From Prolixibacteraceae bacterium (GTDB lineage Bacteria > Bacteroidota > Bacteroidia > Bacteroidales > Prolixibacteraceae): a stretch of DNA of 64,000 nucleotides. Position numbers and translations under genes: made by a program. Positions 36,090-45,698 of this stretch are shown piece by piece (position 1 is the first letter of the stretch; each line of letters begins with the position of its first letter). The stretch spans positions 20,355 through 84,354 of the forward strand of contig JAIBEY010000068.1 in assembly GCA_019459525.1 (NCBI GenBank), given 5' to 3'. The notes beneath the pieces were generated by a model. It did no database searches. It worked only from the letters and a program-made list of their open reading frames with translations, and had not been told where the DNA came from.

Positions 36090-37328
36090 TTATCTGAACT
36101 CATGCAAGGTTTCGATCATGGCAACCAGGTTTTCGGCTGGAACATCAGGCATGATGTTGTGAATGGTGTTGAACACATAACCACCGTCTTTGCCAAAAAT
36201 TTCGAGGTTCTGTTTCACATGATCTTTCACTTGTTGTGGAGTTGCCCGGTTTAGGACACTTTGGGTGTTAACGCCGCCGCCCCAGAAAGTCAGGTCTTTG
36301 CCAAATTCCCGTTTCAGGTCAGCAGGCTTCATATTGATAGCGTTAATTTGCACCGGATTTAGGATTTCAAAACCTGCTTCAATCAGGTGCGGAATTAGTT
36401 CGTAAATGCCACCGCACGAATGAAGCATGGTATGTGCCGAAGAATGTTTTTTTACAAAGTCGCACATCATCTGGTGGCGCGGTTTGAAAAACTCACAATA
36501 GGTTTCGGTGTCGAAAAGCGGACCGGTATTGGTTCCCAGATCGTCGCCAAATTTGATGATGTCAACAATGTCACCTACGGCCTCGCAGACCTTGGCTAAA
36601 AATTCCAGGTGTTTTTCCAGAAGTGCATCAAGCAACCGATGTACATTTTCTGGTTCCATGTAGAGATCCATCAGAAAATTGTCGATCCGGCGAAGGAAAG
36701 TTCCCCATTCAAAGAGGTTACATCCTACACCGATTAAAAGTGCACGATCGGTATTGGCGAGGGCTTCCAGTGCTTTTTCACGAAGCGAAGTCCAGAAGTT
36801 GGGTTCGTCAATCCGGTCAAACGGAGTGAAGCCAAAACCACCCCAAACGGTGCGAGACATGTCGAATCCCAGATTTTGATAGTTTTCAGGATAAGCATCA
36901 GCATAAGGGAAAATTAGCTGATCGAAGAAGGTCGCACCGACAGGCATTTTGCCAATAAATTCCCCACATTTCCCGGGAGCCAGCCAAACGCCATTGGCCT
37001 GTTTCTCCGGAGAAAACCATTTGGGATAAAGAGCAGGGTAGCCTTCGATTAATTCAAGAGAATGCCAGTAATTTTCGTCGGCATTAAAAAAACGACCAAT
37101 ATCGAATACATCTACACCCCAAAGGTCGAGCAATTCCATTTCAGGTTGAGTAACCTGCTGAATCACATCGTAAGCGTGATTTTTTTTGTTTGATAGGCCC
37201 AGGTGGTTGACCAGATTTTGGTAGGCGACCACCGATATTCCGGAACTGGGTGTTGCCCCCAAGTCCAGCGGAATACGGTCGGGCTGCCGGTGATTAATTG
37301 CTGATAAGATTCTTTCTCTATGGTTCAT
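36090..37328 (-). CDS. UroD-superfamily protein, incomplete zinc motif
   Basis: A 412-residue member of the uroporphyrinogen decarboxylase superfamily. It keeps a His-x-Cys pair (His303-Ser-Cys305 in LHSCGG) but where the MtaA branch has its second Cys this protein reads FNTIHNIMPDVP, so a His or Asn may replace it. It is only distantly related to the 341-residue UroD-like protein at 25891 and forms a different subgroup. The first residues (NHRERILSAINHRQPDRIPLDLG) are the normal superfamily start. It is embedded between GH38 and NPCBM glycosidase genes. Function unknown; methyl transfer or binding of a sugar-derived cofactor are both possible. Confidence 0.75.
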   Translation of the reverse strand: MNHRERILSAINHRQPDRIPLDLGATPSSGISVVAYQNLVNHLGLSNKKNHAYDVIQQVTQPEMELLDLWGVDVFDIGRFFNADENYWHSLELIEGYPALYPKWFSPEKQANGVWLAPGKCGEFIGKMPVGATFFDQLIFPYADAYPENYQNLGFDMSRTVWGGFGFTPFDRIDEPNFWTSLREKALEALANTDRALLIGVGCNLFEWGTFLRRIDNFLMDLYMEPENVHRLLDALLEKHLEFLAKVCEAVGDIVDIIKFGDDLGTNTGPLFDTETYCEFFKPRHQMMCDFVKKHSSAHTMLHSCGGIYELIPHLIEAGFEILNPVQINAINMKPADLKREFGKDLTFWGGGVNTQSVLNRATPQQVKDHVKQNLEIFGKDGGYVFNTIHNIMPDVPAENLVAMIETLHEFR

Positions 37329-37339
37329 AGTTTAGTTTG

Positions 37340-40300
37340 TTATTGTACACGTATAGTGATGATTTCCCAAGGTTTTACTGAGATTTCTATGCTTCCGTCG
37401 GCATTCACAGGTAGGCTTTGCGTATTGTATTCGATCATATCGGTTAGAGAAACTTTGCTGAAAGGTTTAGATCCGCTGATTTTTGTTTTGGTGAGTTTCC
37501 CTTCGGCTTCATAAAAGCGGACAATTGTCCCTTTCCCTTCTTCAGCCTGTTTTATTGCCGAAACGATGATGTTGGACGGTTCAATCTTCAGGAAACTTTG
37601 TGATGCCGGAAATGATGTCGTTCCGCTTCCTTTTCCTGAAAAAGTAATTAACGGTTTGTTGAAAGCCTGCCCGTTTTTATAGGCAACCCGCCAGCCACCC
37701 GGGTGTGGATACAAAGCCATGCGGTAGCTGTGCGACCCAGCCTGAGTGAATGAATATTCCGGATTCCAAGCCAAACTTTCCCGGGTTGAAAGCAATACAT
37801 GTTGAACTACCGGATAATCAACCGGGTTTGTTGTTTCGTCGCGGAACAGATGGACGGTCATGTCGGAAGCAAACAGACAACCCTTTCCCTGGTAATCGCC
37901 CGAAGAAACATCGACCCAATTGACAGCTTCGCGGTAGGGAAGATCTTTTCGCCCGTATTTTTCGGGTGCAAATAGACTTTCGAAATTTTCGGGAAGAAGA
38001 GAGTAGTCAATTTCATCGCGCCCCATTTCAACCGTTCCAAAAGGAATTTCGTAGCTGGCCTTGAACGACCGGTCGAGTTTTACCGGAAAAACGATCCGTA
38101 GTTCGCGTGCTTTTTCGCCGGTCCAGTTCAGAACATTGGCTTCAACGACCAATTCTCCTGAAAATTTATGCAGGATAAACCGTTCGCGCAGGGTGAAATA
38201 GCTGAATTTTGCTTCTTTTTCGACGATGTAACGAAGCGGACTTTCCTGAGTTCGAATGGTTTTAAAGTTGTGCAGGCTGGTTTTGTCAAAATCGTTCATG
38301 TTCACCGGTTGTACTTTTTCCCAGGCCGTGCCGGAAGCTGTGAGCTGAATAACTTCGCCACCGAAAAACTTGTCGGTCTGTAGTATTTCCTGATTTTTTG
38401 TTTTGTCGAAATACGAAGCAATACCTCCGGCTCCGAACCTGATTTTAACGAATTCAGTTTCGATAGAATCGGCTGGAATGTTGGTTTTATTTTCCGGGAA
38501 ATTATTCGACTGAGAAGCGTAAAAAGTTTGATATCCAAGTGATGGAACTTTGCCTGCCAGCAACACGATTTCAGCTTGAGATTGATTTTCCGTTTTGGAA
38601 ACCAGCTCAAACGGCACCTGATTTCCGTTGATATCTTTCAGTTGAAATGCTTTCCAGTTTTCAGGATAAGCAACTGTACACGAAGCTAATTCGGTACGTT
38701 CCCAACTGCAAGGGTTATAAACGACAACCGGAATTTGGTCGTTGCTAGGTTGCGGAACCGATTTTAAAAATTGTTCCTGAGCCGTTTTTACCAGCGCACT
38801 GGCAATTTCTTCCGATTTTCGGTACGATGCCACATAAAAGCTGTCGGTTACTGGTCCGCGGTTGCCGCCCCAGCCATGATCGGGCCAGCAGTTGGCCAGC
38901 CAGCCTTCGTCGAACTTGTTTTGCGGATAGTTTGCCGAAGGATTTATCTGTTTTATTGAAGCAAACAATCCTTCAGCACTGGTAAGCATGTTGCAGGCTT
39001 TACGTCCGGAGAGCAATCCTTCGCGGTTTGCAGGTTCGTCGTAATAAGCCCACGACAGCGGCCAGTCGCCTTTAATGGTTTCGATGTTTAGTTCACCATT
39101 TCCGAAGAATTCTTTCAACGCACTTTCTGGCTCTACAAATTTCAGTTTGGGTGGATTAATCTGTTTCTTCGGTTCGTTTTTATAATGTGTATTCCATTTT
39201 TCGGCAAACAGCTTCATGGTTGCATTCTGGGTTTCGACGAACGGAAGCATTTCTTTGCAGGGTGGCAGATAATCGGCATTAAAATCATACAGCATGGTTT
39301 TGGGGAGCTGCCGTGGTTTGTAAAAATATTCGCGCTGGTTGATGAATTTCATCCATCCGGTGTTGTTTTTCGGATTCAGCAGACCGTGCGGGTCGTTGTA
39401 ACTAAATGCGAACATGGGGATTGTGGTGCCATCGAGCCCTTGCCAGTAATAAAATCCCCAGGGTAAACGTCCTTGGATGGTATAGTCAATCCCTGATTTT
39501 TTCAGGATTTGTGGCATTTGATACGATAAGCCAGGAACGTCGGTATTGATGTAATAATGCGTGTCGTAACCTGGTATATTTTCTTTGAGCCATCGGCGTC
39601 CGTAGTAAAACTGACGGATCAGTTTTTCCTGACCAACATGCACCTGCAAATTCTGCACATAGCTGGCACCAAAAGTGAAACGCCCTTCGTGCATTCGCTG
39701 AACCAATTCTTCTTTTCGCTCCGGATGTCTTACCAGAAACTCTTTCAGGTATTCCACCGATTCCATCATGTATTTAAAATCCGGATTGGTTTTCATCATG
39801 TCAAGCGCCGGGGCAATTAACACGTCGGAGCGGTAATCGGCAGTTATGGCCTGCGTATTGAGCCATCCCAAATCGTTGTGGTTGGCCATCATGATATTCA
39901 TCGTTCCGCCGTCGAAGTAATTTTTGTTGTATGCTTTTACATCGATAAGCTGACTTTTCGGGAAACGGTTACTTTTTGTCTTTATACTGAATGTCAGTTT
40001 TTTGTCGGAGTAAACGATGGGCAACCAGATTTGCTGCATGGTGACCGAATTCTCCGGAATCTCGTTTAGCTTGATCGAACAAAATTCTTTACCGTTGTTG
40101 GAAACCTGCAATCGGGCATCGCCGACTGAACTTCCCAGGTTAGTGATTTCCAGTTTGACCGATTGCACCGGCTGATCGTTTTTGACATCGTACAATTCAA
40201 AAAAGTGAGGCTGGAACCCAACTTCATGCGGCTGAGCAAATGCTTTTACCTTACAAAGTCCGGTGTTTTTTTTGCCTGAACCTTCCCAAACGCTTTCTAC

Positions 40301-40762
40301 CTGAATGCGGATGGTTTGTGTTGTTTTTGCTTCAGGAAGGGTAATAATCTGGTAATCGTCGCTTAAGCGAAGTTCTGCTGCCAGTTTGCTTCCGTCCGAA
40401 AATGTCAGGCTTATTTTGCGCGGAACCAGATAGCTTGAAGTTCGCATGTAGGGATCAAGTACTATATCGTAAGGTTTTGCTTTGCCGATGATCCACAATT
40501 CTTTAATTGTTTGCGGTTTGGGCCAGTTGATGCTTACCCATGCACCTTCAATTTCGTTGTTGGCTTCCCAACGCAGTTGAAGAATATCTTTCGCCAAATT
40601 GGACGGTCTGCCCAAAAATTGCGGGTTCAAATCGGCTGAAGATGCGTCGAAGGTTACTCCATACTTTGTTGAAACCAAGTTGGGTTGTTCATTCTGTGCA
40701 TTAGTGGCGAAACAAAATCCACAGACAAAGATTAGGATTCCGATTATTCTGTGTTGGATCAT
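37340..40762 (-). CDS. GH38 alpha-mannosidase-like glycosidase, long form, copy A
   Basis: A 1140-residue secreted protein (signal peptide about 1-22). Residues about 25-170 form a discoidin-like carbohydrate-binding region and a beta domain extends to about 280. The GH38 domain then starts with MANHNDLGWLNTQ (first His and Asp of the zinc site), continues with the candidate nucleophile Asp of INTDVPGLSYQ and the WPDHGWGGNRG His motif, and ends in large beta-sandwich domains. It is the same length as, and very similar throughout to, the next gene upstream (41038-44460), so the two arose by tandem duplication. They are probably two linkage-specific variants acting on one glycan. Confidence 0.85.
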   Translation of the reverse strand: MIQHRIIGILIFVCGFCFATNAQNEQPNLVSTKYGVTFDASSADLNPQFLGRPSNLAKDILQLRWEANNEIEGAWVSINWPKPQTIKELWIIGKAKPYDIVLDPYMRTSSYLVPRKISLTFSDGSKLAAELRLSDDYQIITLPEAKTTQTIRIQVESVWEGSGKKNTGLCKVKAFAQPHEVGFQPHFFELYDVKNDQPVQSVKLEITNLGSSVGDARLQVSNNGKEFCSIKLNEIPENSVTMQQIWLPIVYSDKKLTFSIKTKSNRFPKSQLIDVKAYNKNYFDGGTMNIMMANHNDLGWLNTQAITADYRSDVLIAPALDMMKTNPDFKYMMESVEYLKEFLVRHPERKEELVQRMHEGRFTFGASYVQNLQVHVGQEKLIRQFYYGRRWLKENIPGYDTHYYINTDVPGLSYQMPQILKKSGIDYTIQGRLPWGFYYWQGLDGTTIPMFAFSYNDPHGLLNPKNNTGWMKFINQREYFYKPRQLPKTMLYDFNADYLPPCKEMLPFVETQNATMKLFAEKWNTHYKNEPKKQINPPKLKFVEPESALKEFFGNGELNIETIKGDWPLSWAYYDEPANREGLLSGRKACNMLTSAEGLFASIKQINPSANYPQNKFDEGWLANCWPDHGWGGNRGPVTDSFYVASYRKSEEIASALVKTAQEQFLKSVPQPSNDQIPVVVYNPCSWERTELASCTVAYPENWKAFQLKDINGNQVPFELVSKTENQSQAEIVLLAGKVPSLGYQTFYASQSNNFPENKTNIPADSIETEFVKIRFGAGGIASYFDKTKNQEILQTDKFFGGEVIQLTASGTAWEKVQPVNMNDFDKTSLHNFKTIRTQESPLRYIVEKEAKFSYFTLRERFILHKFSGELVVEANVLNWTGEKARELRIVFPVKLDRSFKASYEIPFGTVEMGRDEIDYSLLPENFESLFAPEKYGRKDLPYREAVNWVDVSSGDYQGKGCLFASDMTVHLFRDETTNPVDYPVVQHVLLSTRESLAWNPEYSFTQAGSHSYRMALYPHPGGWRVAYKNGQAFNKPLITFSGKGSGTTSFPASQSFLKIEPSNIIVSAIKQAEEGKGTIVRFYEAEGKLTKTKISGSKPFSKVSLTDMIEYNTQSLPVNADGSIEISVKPWEIITIRVQ

Positions 40763-40789
40763 GAATAGTTAGCTTAGTTTACTTTAGAT

Positions 40790-40854
40790 TTTAAGAGAAA
40801 GTGGAGGCCCTCCGGAAAACCGGCTGTCTCCACTTTTCTTTTTTGCTGCTTGTT
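40790..40854. repeat. Hairpin between the GH38 paralogues
   Basis: GAGAAAGTGGAG near 40795 pairs with CTCCACTTTTCT, with an inner CCGGAAAACCGG. On the plus strand a T-rich run follows. It could attenuate or stabilise the operon mRNA between the two GH38 genes. Confidence 0.55.
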
Positions 40855-40892
40855 TAATTTAAAACGGGGTAAAGTTTTTATTCGTAGTTATA

Positions 40893-41032
40893 GAAACTGT
40901 TTAAATTTTGTTCATTTTGATTTTTCGGATTACCCCAAACCCTGAAGGGAGTCCGAAAAATCAAAAAATCACCCTTCAGGGCAGGGGTAAATTTTTTGAT
41001 TTTGGGCATAATTTCTAATTTTAAACAGTTTC
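40893..41032. mobile_element. 140-bp nested inverted-repeat element, MITE candidate
   Basis: Outer arms GAAACTGTTTAAA (40893-40905) and its exact complement (41020-41032) enclose an inner perfect pair, GATTTTTCGGA (40919-40929) with TCCGAAAAATC (40952-40962), and a further CCCTGAAGGG/CCCTTCAGGG pair. It codes for nothing and ends 5 bp before the GH38 stop codon. The structure is that of a non-autonomous transposable element. No flanking target duplication is obvious. Confidence 0.55.
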
Positions 41033-41037
41033 ATTGC

Positions 41038-44000
41038 TTATTGAACTCGTATGGTTACGATTTCGTAAGGTTTAACCGAAATATCCACGCTTCCATCAGC
41101 ATTTACCGGCAAGGTTTTTTCGTCGTATTCGAGCATGTCGGTTAAGCTTACTTTGCTGAATGGCTTGAATCCGGTAATTTTTGCTTTGGCAAATTTCCCT
41201 TCAGTTTCGTAGAAGCGAACAATAGAGCCTTTTCCGTCTTCGGCTTTTTTCAAGGTTGAAACCACGATATTTTCAGGTGAAACTTTCAGGAAACTTTGTG
41301 AAGCGGGTAGGGAAACCGTTGCTGTGTTTGCCGTTTTTCCGGAGAATGCAGTAAGTGGATTGTTGAATGCCAACCCTTCTTTTTGAGCATACCGCCAGTT
41401 GCCGTCGTGCAGGTAAAGTGCCATACGATACGAGTGCGATCCGGCCTGGGTAAACGAATATTTAGGGTTCCAGCCAAAACTTTCGCGAGTGGAAAGTAAT
41501 ACGTGCTGTACTACCGGATAATCAACCGGATTAGTGGTTTCGTCGCGGAAAAGATGTACCGTCATGTCGGACGCAAACAGGCAACCATTGCCTTTGTAAG
41601 TTCCGGTTGAAACGTCAACCCAGTTTACTGCTTCGCGGAATGGCAGATATTTCCTTCCGTAATTGGTTGGGTAGAACTGACATTCGTAATTATCGGGCAA
41701 CCAGGAATAGTCAATGTTATCCCGGTCCATTTCCACTCTTCCGAACGGAACATCGTAGGTTGCGCTAAATGTTTTGTCCATGTTCAACGGAAAAACAATA
41801 CGCAGTTCTTTGGCTTTTTCGCCGGTCCAGTTCAGTACATCGGCTTCAATGTTTAATTCACCGGTTTCCCTGGTGATTATGAATCGTTCGCGAAGTGTGA
41901 AGTACTTCATTTTAGCTTCTTTTTCAACGATGTAGCGGATTGGACTTTCAATGGCACGGATGGTTTTAAATTCGTGCATGCTGGTTTTATCAAAATCGTC
42001 CATAGTTGTAAGTTCCTGATTTTCCCAGGCTACGCCTGGTGCACCCATTTGAATGACTTCGCCACCGAAAAATTTATCGGTTTTCAGCACTTCCTGTTTT
42101 TTCACTTTATCGTAGAACGACGAAATACCGCCTGCGCCAAACGTTACACTGATTTTTTCATTTTCCAGTTTTTCATTTTTAAGTTCAGTGTATCCTTGAG
42201 GAAAAGCTTTTGCTTCGCTGGCATAGTAGGTTTTGTAGCCGATTGAAGGAATATCGGTAGCCATTAAACCCAGTTCCAGTTCATGTTTTTCGGGTGATTG
42301 GCTGATGAGCTCGCAGGTTATTTTATTGCCTGAAGCATCTTTCAGTTCAAGACCTTTCCAGCTTGCCGGGTAGCTGATTTTGCAGGATACAAATCCGTTT
42401 CGGCTCCAGCTACTTGGGTTGTAAACCACTACCGGAATTTGCGTTGCCGTTCCTTGTGGAATCCGGCTGAGCAATTGTGCCTGTGCATCATTAGCCAGTG
42501 ATTCGCCAACTTTCAATGATTTGGCATACGAATCGACACACACCTGATCGCCCAGGATTCCGCGGTTACCGCCCCAGCCATGATCTGGCCAGCAGTTGGC
42601 CAACCATCCTTCGTCGAACTTATCCTGCGGATAGTTGATTGCCGGATCGATTGCGTTCAATGTCGAAAATAAACCTTCTGCTTTAATCAGGGTATTGTGT
42701 CCTTTGCGACCCATCAGCAAACCTTCGCGGTGTCCGGGTTCATCGTAATAAGCCCACGACAAGGGGTAGTCACCTTTTACCGTTTCGATGTTCAGTTCGC
42801 CTTTGCCGAAAAAGTCTTTCAGGGCTTCGTTCGGTTCAGTAAACTTTATTTTGGGCGGATTGATCTGTTTGGCAGGTTCGCTTTTGAAGTTGGTATTCCA
42901 CTTTTCTGCAAATTTTGTCATCACTTCGTTTTGCTTTTTCACAAAAGGAATCAATTCGGGGCAGGGTGGAAGGTAGTCGGAGTTAAAATCGTACAATACC
43001 GATTTCGGCAACTGACGAGGTTCGTAGAGGTATTTTCGTTCATTCAGAAATTTCAGGTAACCCACTTTGTTGTTGGGGTTGATCATGCGCGATTCAGCTC
43101 CGTAGCGGAAAGCAAACATGTTGATGTATGTTCCGTCGAGACCTTGCCAGTAATAGAATCCCCAGGGGAAACGACCCTGAATAATGTAGTCGATACCGCA
43201 CTTTTTCAGAACCTGAGGCAACTGGTAAGTAAAACCGGGCACATCGGTATTGATGTAAAAATGAGTGTCGCAACCCGGGAAGGTTTCTTTCAGCCAGCGG
43301 CGGCCGTAATAGAATTGGCGTACCAGTTTTTCCTGTCCCACATGCGCCTGAAGGTTTTGAACATAGCTGCCCCCAAACGAGAAACGTTTTTCACGGATGC
43401 GTTGAATGAGTTCATCTTTGCGTTCGGGATGAATTTTCAGGAATTCTTTCATGTATTCGATTGATTCCATCATGTATTTGAATTCCGGATTGGTTTTCAT
43501 CAGGTCCAAAGCCGGAGCAATTAGCGTATCGGCGCGGTAAAGAGCAGTCAAAGCCTGGGTGTTGAGCCAGCCTAAGTCGTTGTGGTTGGTCGCGATGATG
43601 CTTAGTTCTCCACCATCGAAATAGTTTTTGTCGTAGGGTTTCAGCACAAAGGTTTTAGCTTCGCGAAAATGGTTGGTGGCATCTTTAATCTGGTAGGTTA
43701 GCTTACTTTCGGTAAACGGTGCCGGAATCCAAATTTCCTGACTGGTAACTGAGTTTGCCGGGATTTCGTCGAGTTTAACTTCCCCGAATTTTTTCCCCTG
43801 ATGGGTCAGAACCAGTTTGGCATTTTTTACGGTACTTCCGTTGTTGACAACCTCCAGTTTGGCCGCCTGTACGGGCTGGTCGTTTTGGATGTCGTACATA
43901 TCCGAGGTTTTGATTTCGAAGTCGGTTTTATGCGCTTCAGCGAAAGCTTTTAACTTGCAAAGTCCGGTGCGGTCAACTCCCGAACCTTCCCAAACTTTCT

Positions 44001-44460
44001 CAACTGTAAATTTGATGGAGTTGGTTTGGATGGCTTTGGGAAAAGTAATCAGTTGAAAATACTCTGAATTTTGAAGTTCTGCCTCGGTTGAGGAACCGTC
44101 GGCAAACGTAATTTTTACTTTTTGTGGAATAAGGTAATTACCCCTTTCAGCATCAGGCTCAAGGGTCATGTCGTATCCCCACGACTTAGTGATTAACCAC
44201 AACTCTTTGATCGATTGAGGTTTCTCCCATTTGATGCTCACCCAGGCACCTTCAATTTCTTTGTCGGTTTCCCAGCGCGACTGGAATGCTTCGCGCCCCA
44301 AATTGAGCGCCCTTCCACGCGATGGCGGATTGGGATTGGCCGACGAAGCATCGTAAGTTACCCCAAAATCGGCAGTAACCAAATTGGGGTTTTGAGCCTG
44401 AAGCAGGCCCGCTATTCCAAGGATGAAAACCAGTGAGGTGAATATTTTTTTTCTGATCAT
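41038..44460 (-). CDS. GH38 alpha-mannosidase-like glycosidase, long form, copy B
   Basis: A 1140-residue secreted protein, full-length paralogue of the gene at 37340-40762. It has the same signal peptide type, N-terminal discoidin-like and beta domains, zinc site start (ATNHNDLGWLNTQ), nucleophile region (INTDVPGFTYQ), WPDHGWGGNRG motif and C-terminal beta domains (FASDMTVHLFRDETTNPVDYP is common to both). Differences are scattered rather than clustered, so both copies appear functional. Its 3' end is separated from copy A by a hairpin and a nested inverted-repeat element. Confidence 0.85.
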   Translation of the reverse strand: MIRKKIFTSLVFILGIAGLLQAQNPNLVTADFGVTYDASSANPNPPSRGRALNLGREAFQSRWETDKEIEGAWVSIKWEKPQSIKELWLITKSWGYDMTLEPDAERGNYLIPQKVKITFADGSSTEAELQNSEYFQLITFPKAIQTNSIKFTVEKVWEGSGVDRTGLCKLKAFAEAHKTDFEIKTSDMYDIQNDQPVQAAKLEVVNNGSTVKNAKLVLTHQGKKFGEVKLDEIPANSVTSQEIWIPAPFTESKLTYQIKDATNHFREAKTFVLKPYDKNYFDGGELSIIATNHNDLGWLNTQALTALYRADTLIAPALDLMKTNPEFKYMMESIEYMKEFLKIHPERKDELIQRIREKRFSFGGSYVQNLQAHVGQEKLVRQFYYGRRWLKETFPGCDTHFYINTDVPGFTYQLPQVLKKCGIDYIIQGRFPWGFYYWQGLDGTYINMFAFRYGAESRMINPNNKVGYLKFLNERKYLYEPRQLPKSVLYDFNSDYLPPCPELIPFVKKQNEVMTKFAEKWNTNFKSEPAKQINPPKIKFTEPNEALKDFFGKGELNIETVKGDYPLSWAYYDEPGHREGLLMGRKGHNTLIKAEGLFSTLNAIDPAINYPQDKFDEGWLANCWPDHGWGGNRGILGDQVCVDSYAKSLKVGESLANDAQAQLLSRIPQGTATQIPVVVYNPSSWSRNGFVSCKISYPASWKGLELKDASGNKITCELISQSPEKHELELGLMATDIPSIGYKTYYASEAKAFPQGYTELKNEKLENEKISVTFGAGGISSFYDKVKKQEVLKTDKFFGGEVIQMGAPGVAWENQELTTMDDFDKTSMHEFKTIRAIESPIRYIVEKEAKMKYFTLRERFIITRETGELNIEADVLNWTGEKAKELRIVFPLNMDKTFSATYDVPFGRVEMDRDNIDYSWLPDNYECQFYPTNYGRKYLPFREAVNWVDVSTGTYKGNGCLFASDMTVHLFRDETTNPVDYPVVQHVLLSTRESFGWNPKYSFTQAGSHSYRMALYLHDGNWRYAQKEGLAFNNPLTAFSGKTANTATVSLPASQSFLKVSPENIVVSTLKKAEDGKGSIVRFYETEGKFAKAKITGFKPFSKVSLTDMLEYDEKTLPVNADGSVDISVKPYEIVTIRVQ

Positions 44461-44488
44461 GATAGGTATGTTGTTGGTTTATAAATGC

Positions 44489-45688
44489 TTATTTGATTGT
44501 AGGTTGAAGTTTCAGTTCAATTTGGTCGTAATATTTTTTCAGTTGTTTTATGGTTGGAAGATCTTCCAGCGCATCGAACCCCAGTTTTTCGGTTAAGGTC
44601 GATTTGAAATCAGTGGCAATGGATTCGACCAGTTCAGCGTCCGCAATAGGTTGCTTACTCAACTCGTCTTTGGCTCCGAAATAAAAACCATAAGCCATTG
44701 CATGAATAATACGGTCGTGAGCCATGCCTACTTTTCGGGCTAAATGAATAGCTCCCATAAAACGGTCGTCGGAGCCAAGTTTGCGAACAAGGTCTTGTCC
44801 AACCCGAAAAATGGTGTCTTTCAGTGCTCTATTCCGAAATCGGTACAGCAAATCATCAACATGATCAGATAAATCTGCCAGGCTAAAATCGTTGGGATAT
44901 GCAAACTGAAGCATCTCGGCCGATTGCAGCATTGTTTTTCGGGTGAATCCGAGAACTTCCGGATCGTCGAGTATTTCATACATGTACCTTGCTTCGGGAT
45001 GTTTGTAATATCCGTAATAAGCAGCGGTTGCGTGTCCCAGGTTGTGAATGAATGCTTTGCGATCGACCCAGGCTTTGATGTTTTCTTTTGGCGCCAGTCC
45101 TTTTACTTCAGGAATCGGTGCTTTAAATCCTTTCCGATCGACAATAAGTGTATTGTATGGCTCAGCAAAAACAACCAGTGGATCTTTCTCCAATTCGGAA
45201 ACAGGAATAATCGGAACCATTTTACCAATGCTGGTTTCAACCAGTCCGACCAGCTCATTAATTGGATAGTCGCAAGGCAGATTTCCTATCAGTTTTTCTT
45301 TCAAAAAACCGGCAGCATCGCGCATATTTTCGGCTAGTATTATATCGAGTGGCGAATCCGGATGCTGGCTATACCTGATTTGTAACCCGGCAGCAATTAC
45401 CGGAGCCACTTTAGCCAGAGCGTTTTTTCCCACTGAAACTGCAAGAATTCCGGCATCGGCTATGTTTTGGGCAACTTTTGCGGTATCGAACGACGAAATG
45501 GCCTCGACGTTTGGAACGAGTATTTCCGATTCTTTGTCTCCTTTAATGATCACCCGGTATGCTTTTTTCTCGTTCAGCAAATCGACCATTTTCTGATCAA
45601 TGTCCACAAAAATCACGCTGTAGCCGGCGCATCCGAAAAGTTGGCCGATGAACGAACGGCCAATCTTCCCAGCTCCGAAAATGATCAT
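44489..45688 (-). CDS. Mannitol-1-phosphate 5-dehydrogenase-like polyol dehydrogenase
   Basis: About 399 residues. The start at 45688 (MIIFGAGKIGRSFIGQLF) is preferred: the family begins with this Rossmann motif, and the earlier ATG at 45730 would place its first 14 codons over the end of the PfkB gene. The C-terminal polyol dehydrogenase domain includes KAFIHNLGHATAAYYGY, with the catalytic Lys and conserved His-Asn pattern. Relatives reduce fructose 6-phosphate to mannitol 1-phosphate or the reverse, and others act on uronate-derived keto acids. With the isomerase and kinase just upstream in the operon it fits mannose/fructose/mannitol phosphate metabolism. Confidence 0.82.
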   Translation of the reverse strand: MIIFGAGKIGRSFIGQLFGCAGYSVIFVDIDQKMVDLLNEKKAYRVIIKGDKESEILVPNVEAISSFDTAKVAQNIADAGILAVSVGKNALAKVAPVIAAGLQIRYSQHPDSPLDIILAENMRDAAGFLKEKLIGNLPCDYPINELVGLVETSIGKMVPIIPVSELEKDPLVVFAEPYNTLIVDRKGFKAPIPEVKGLAPKENIKAWVDRKAFIHNLGHATAAYYGYYKHPEARYMYEILDDPEVLGFTRKTMLQSAEMLQFAYPNDFSLADLSDHVDDLLYRFRNRALKDTIFRVGQDLVRKLGSDDRFMGAIHLARKVGMAHDRIIHAMAYGFYFGAKDELSKQPIADAELVESIATDFKSTLTEKLGFDALEDLPTIKQLKKYYDQIELKLQPTIK

Positions 45689-45698
45689 CTTTTGGCGA

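Noticed and set aside
42697..43464. A 255-codon plus-strand frame inside the GH38 copy B gene
   Set aside because: Antisense to a conserved GH38 catalytic domain; the composition (Phe/Val/His-rich) is typical of a reversed reading frame.
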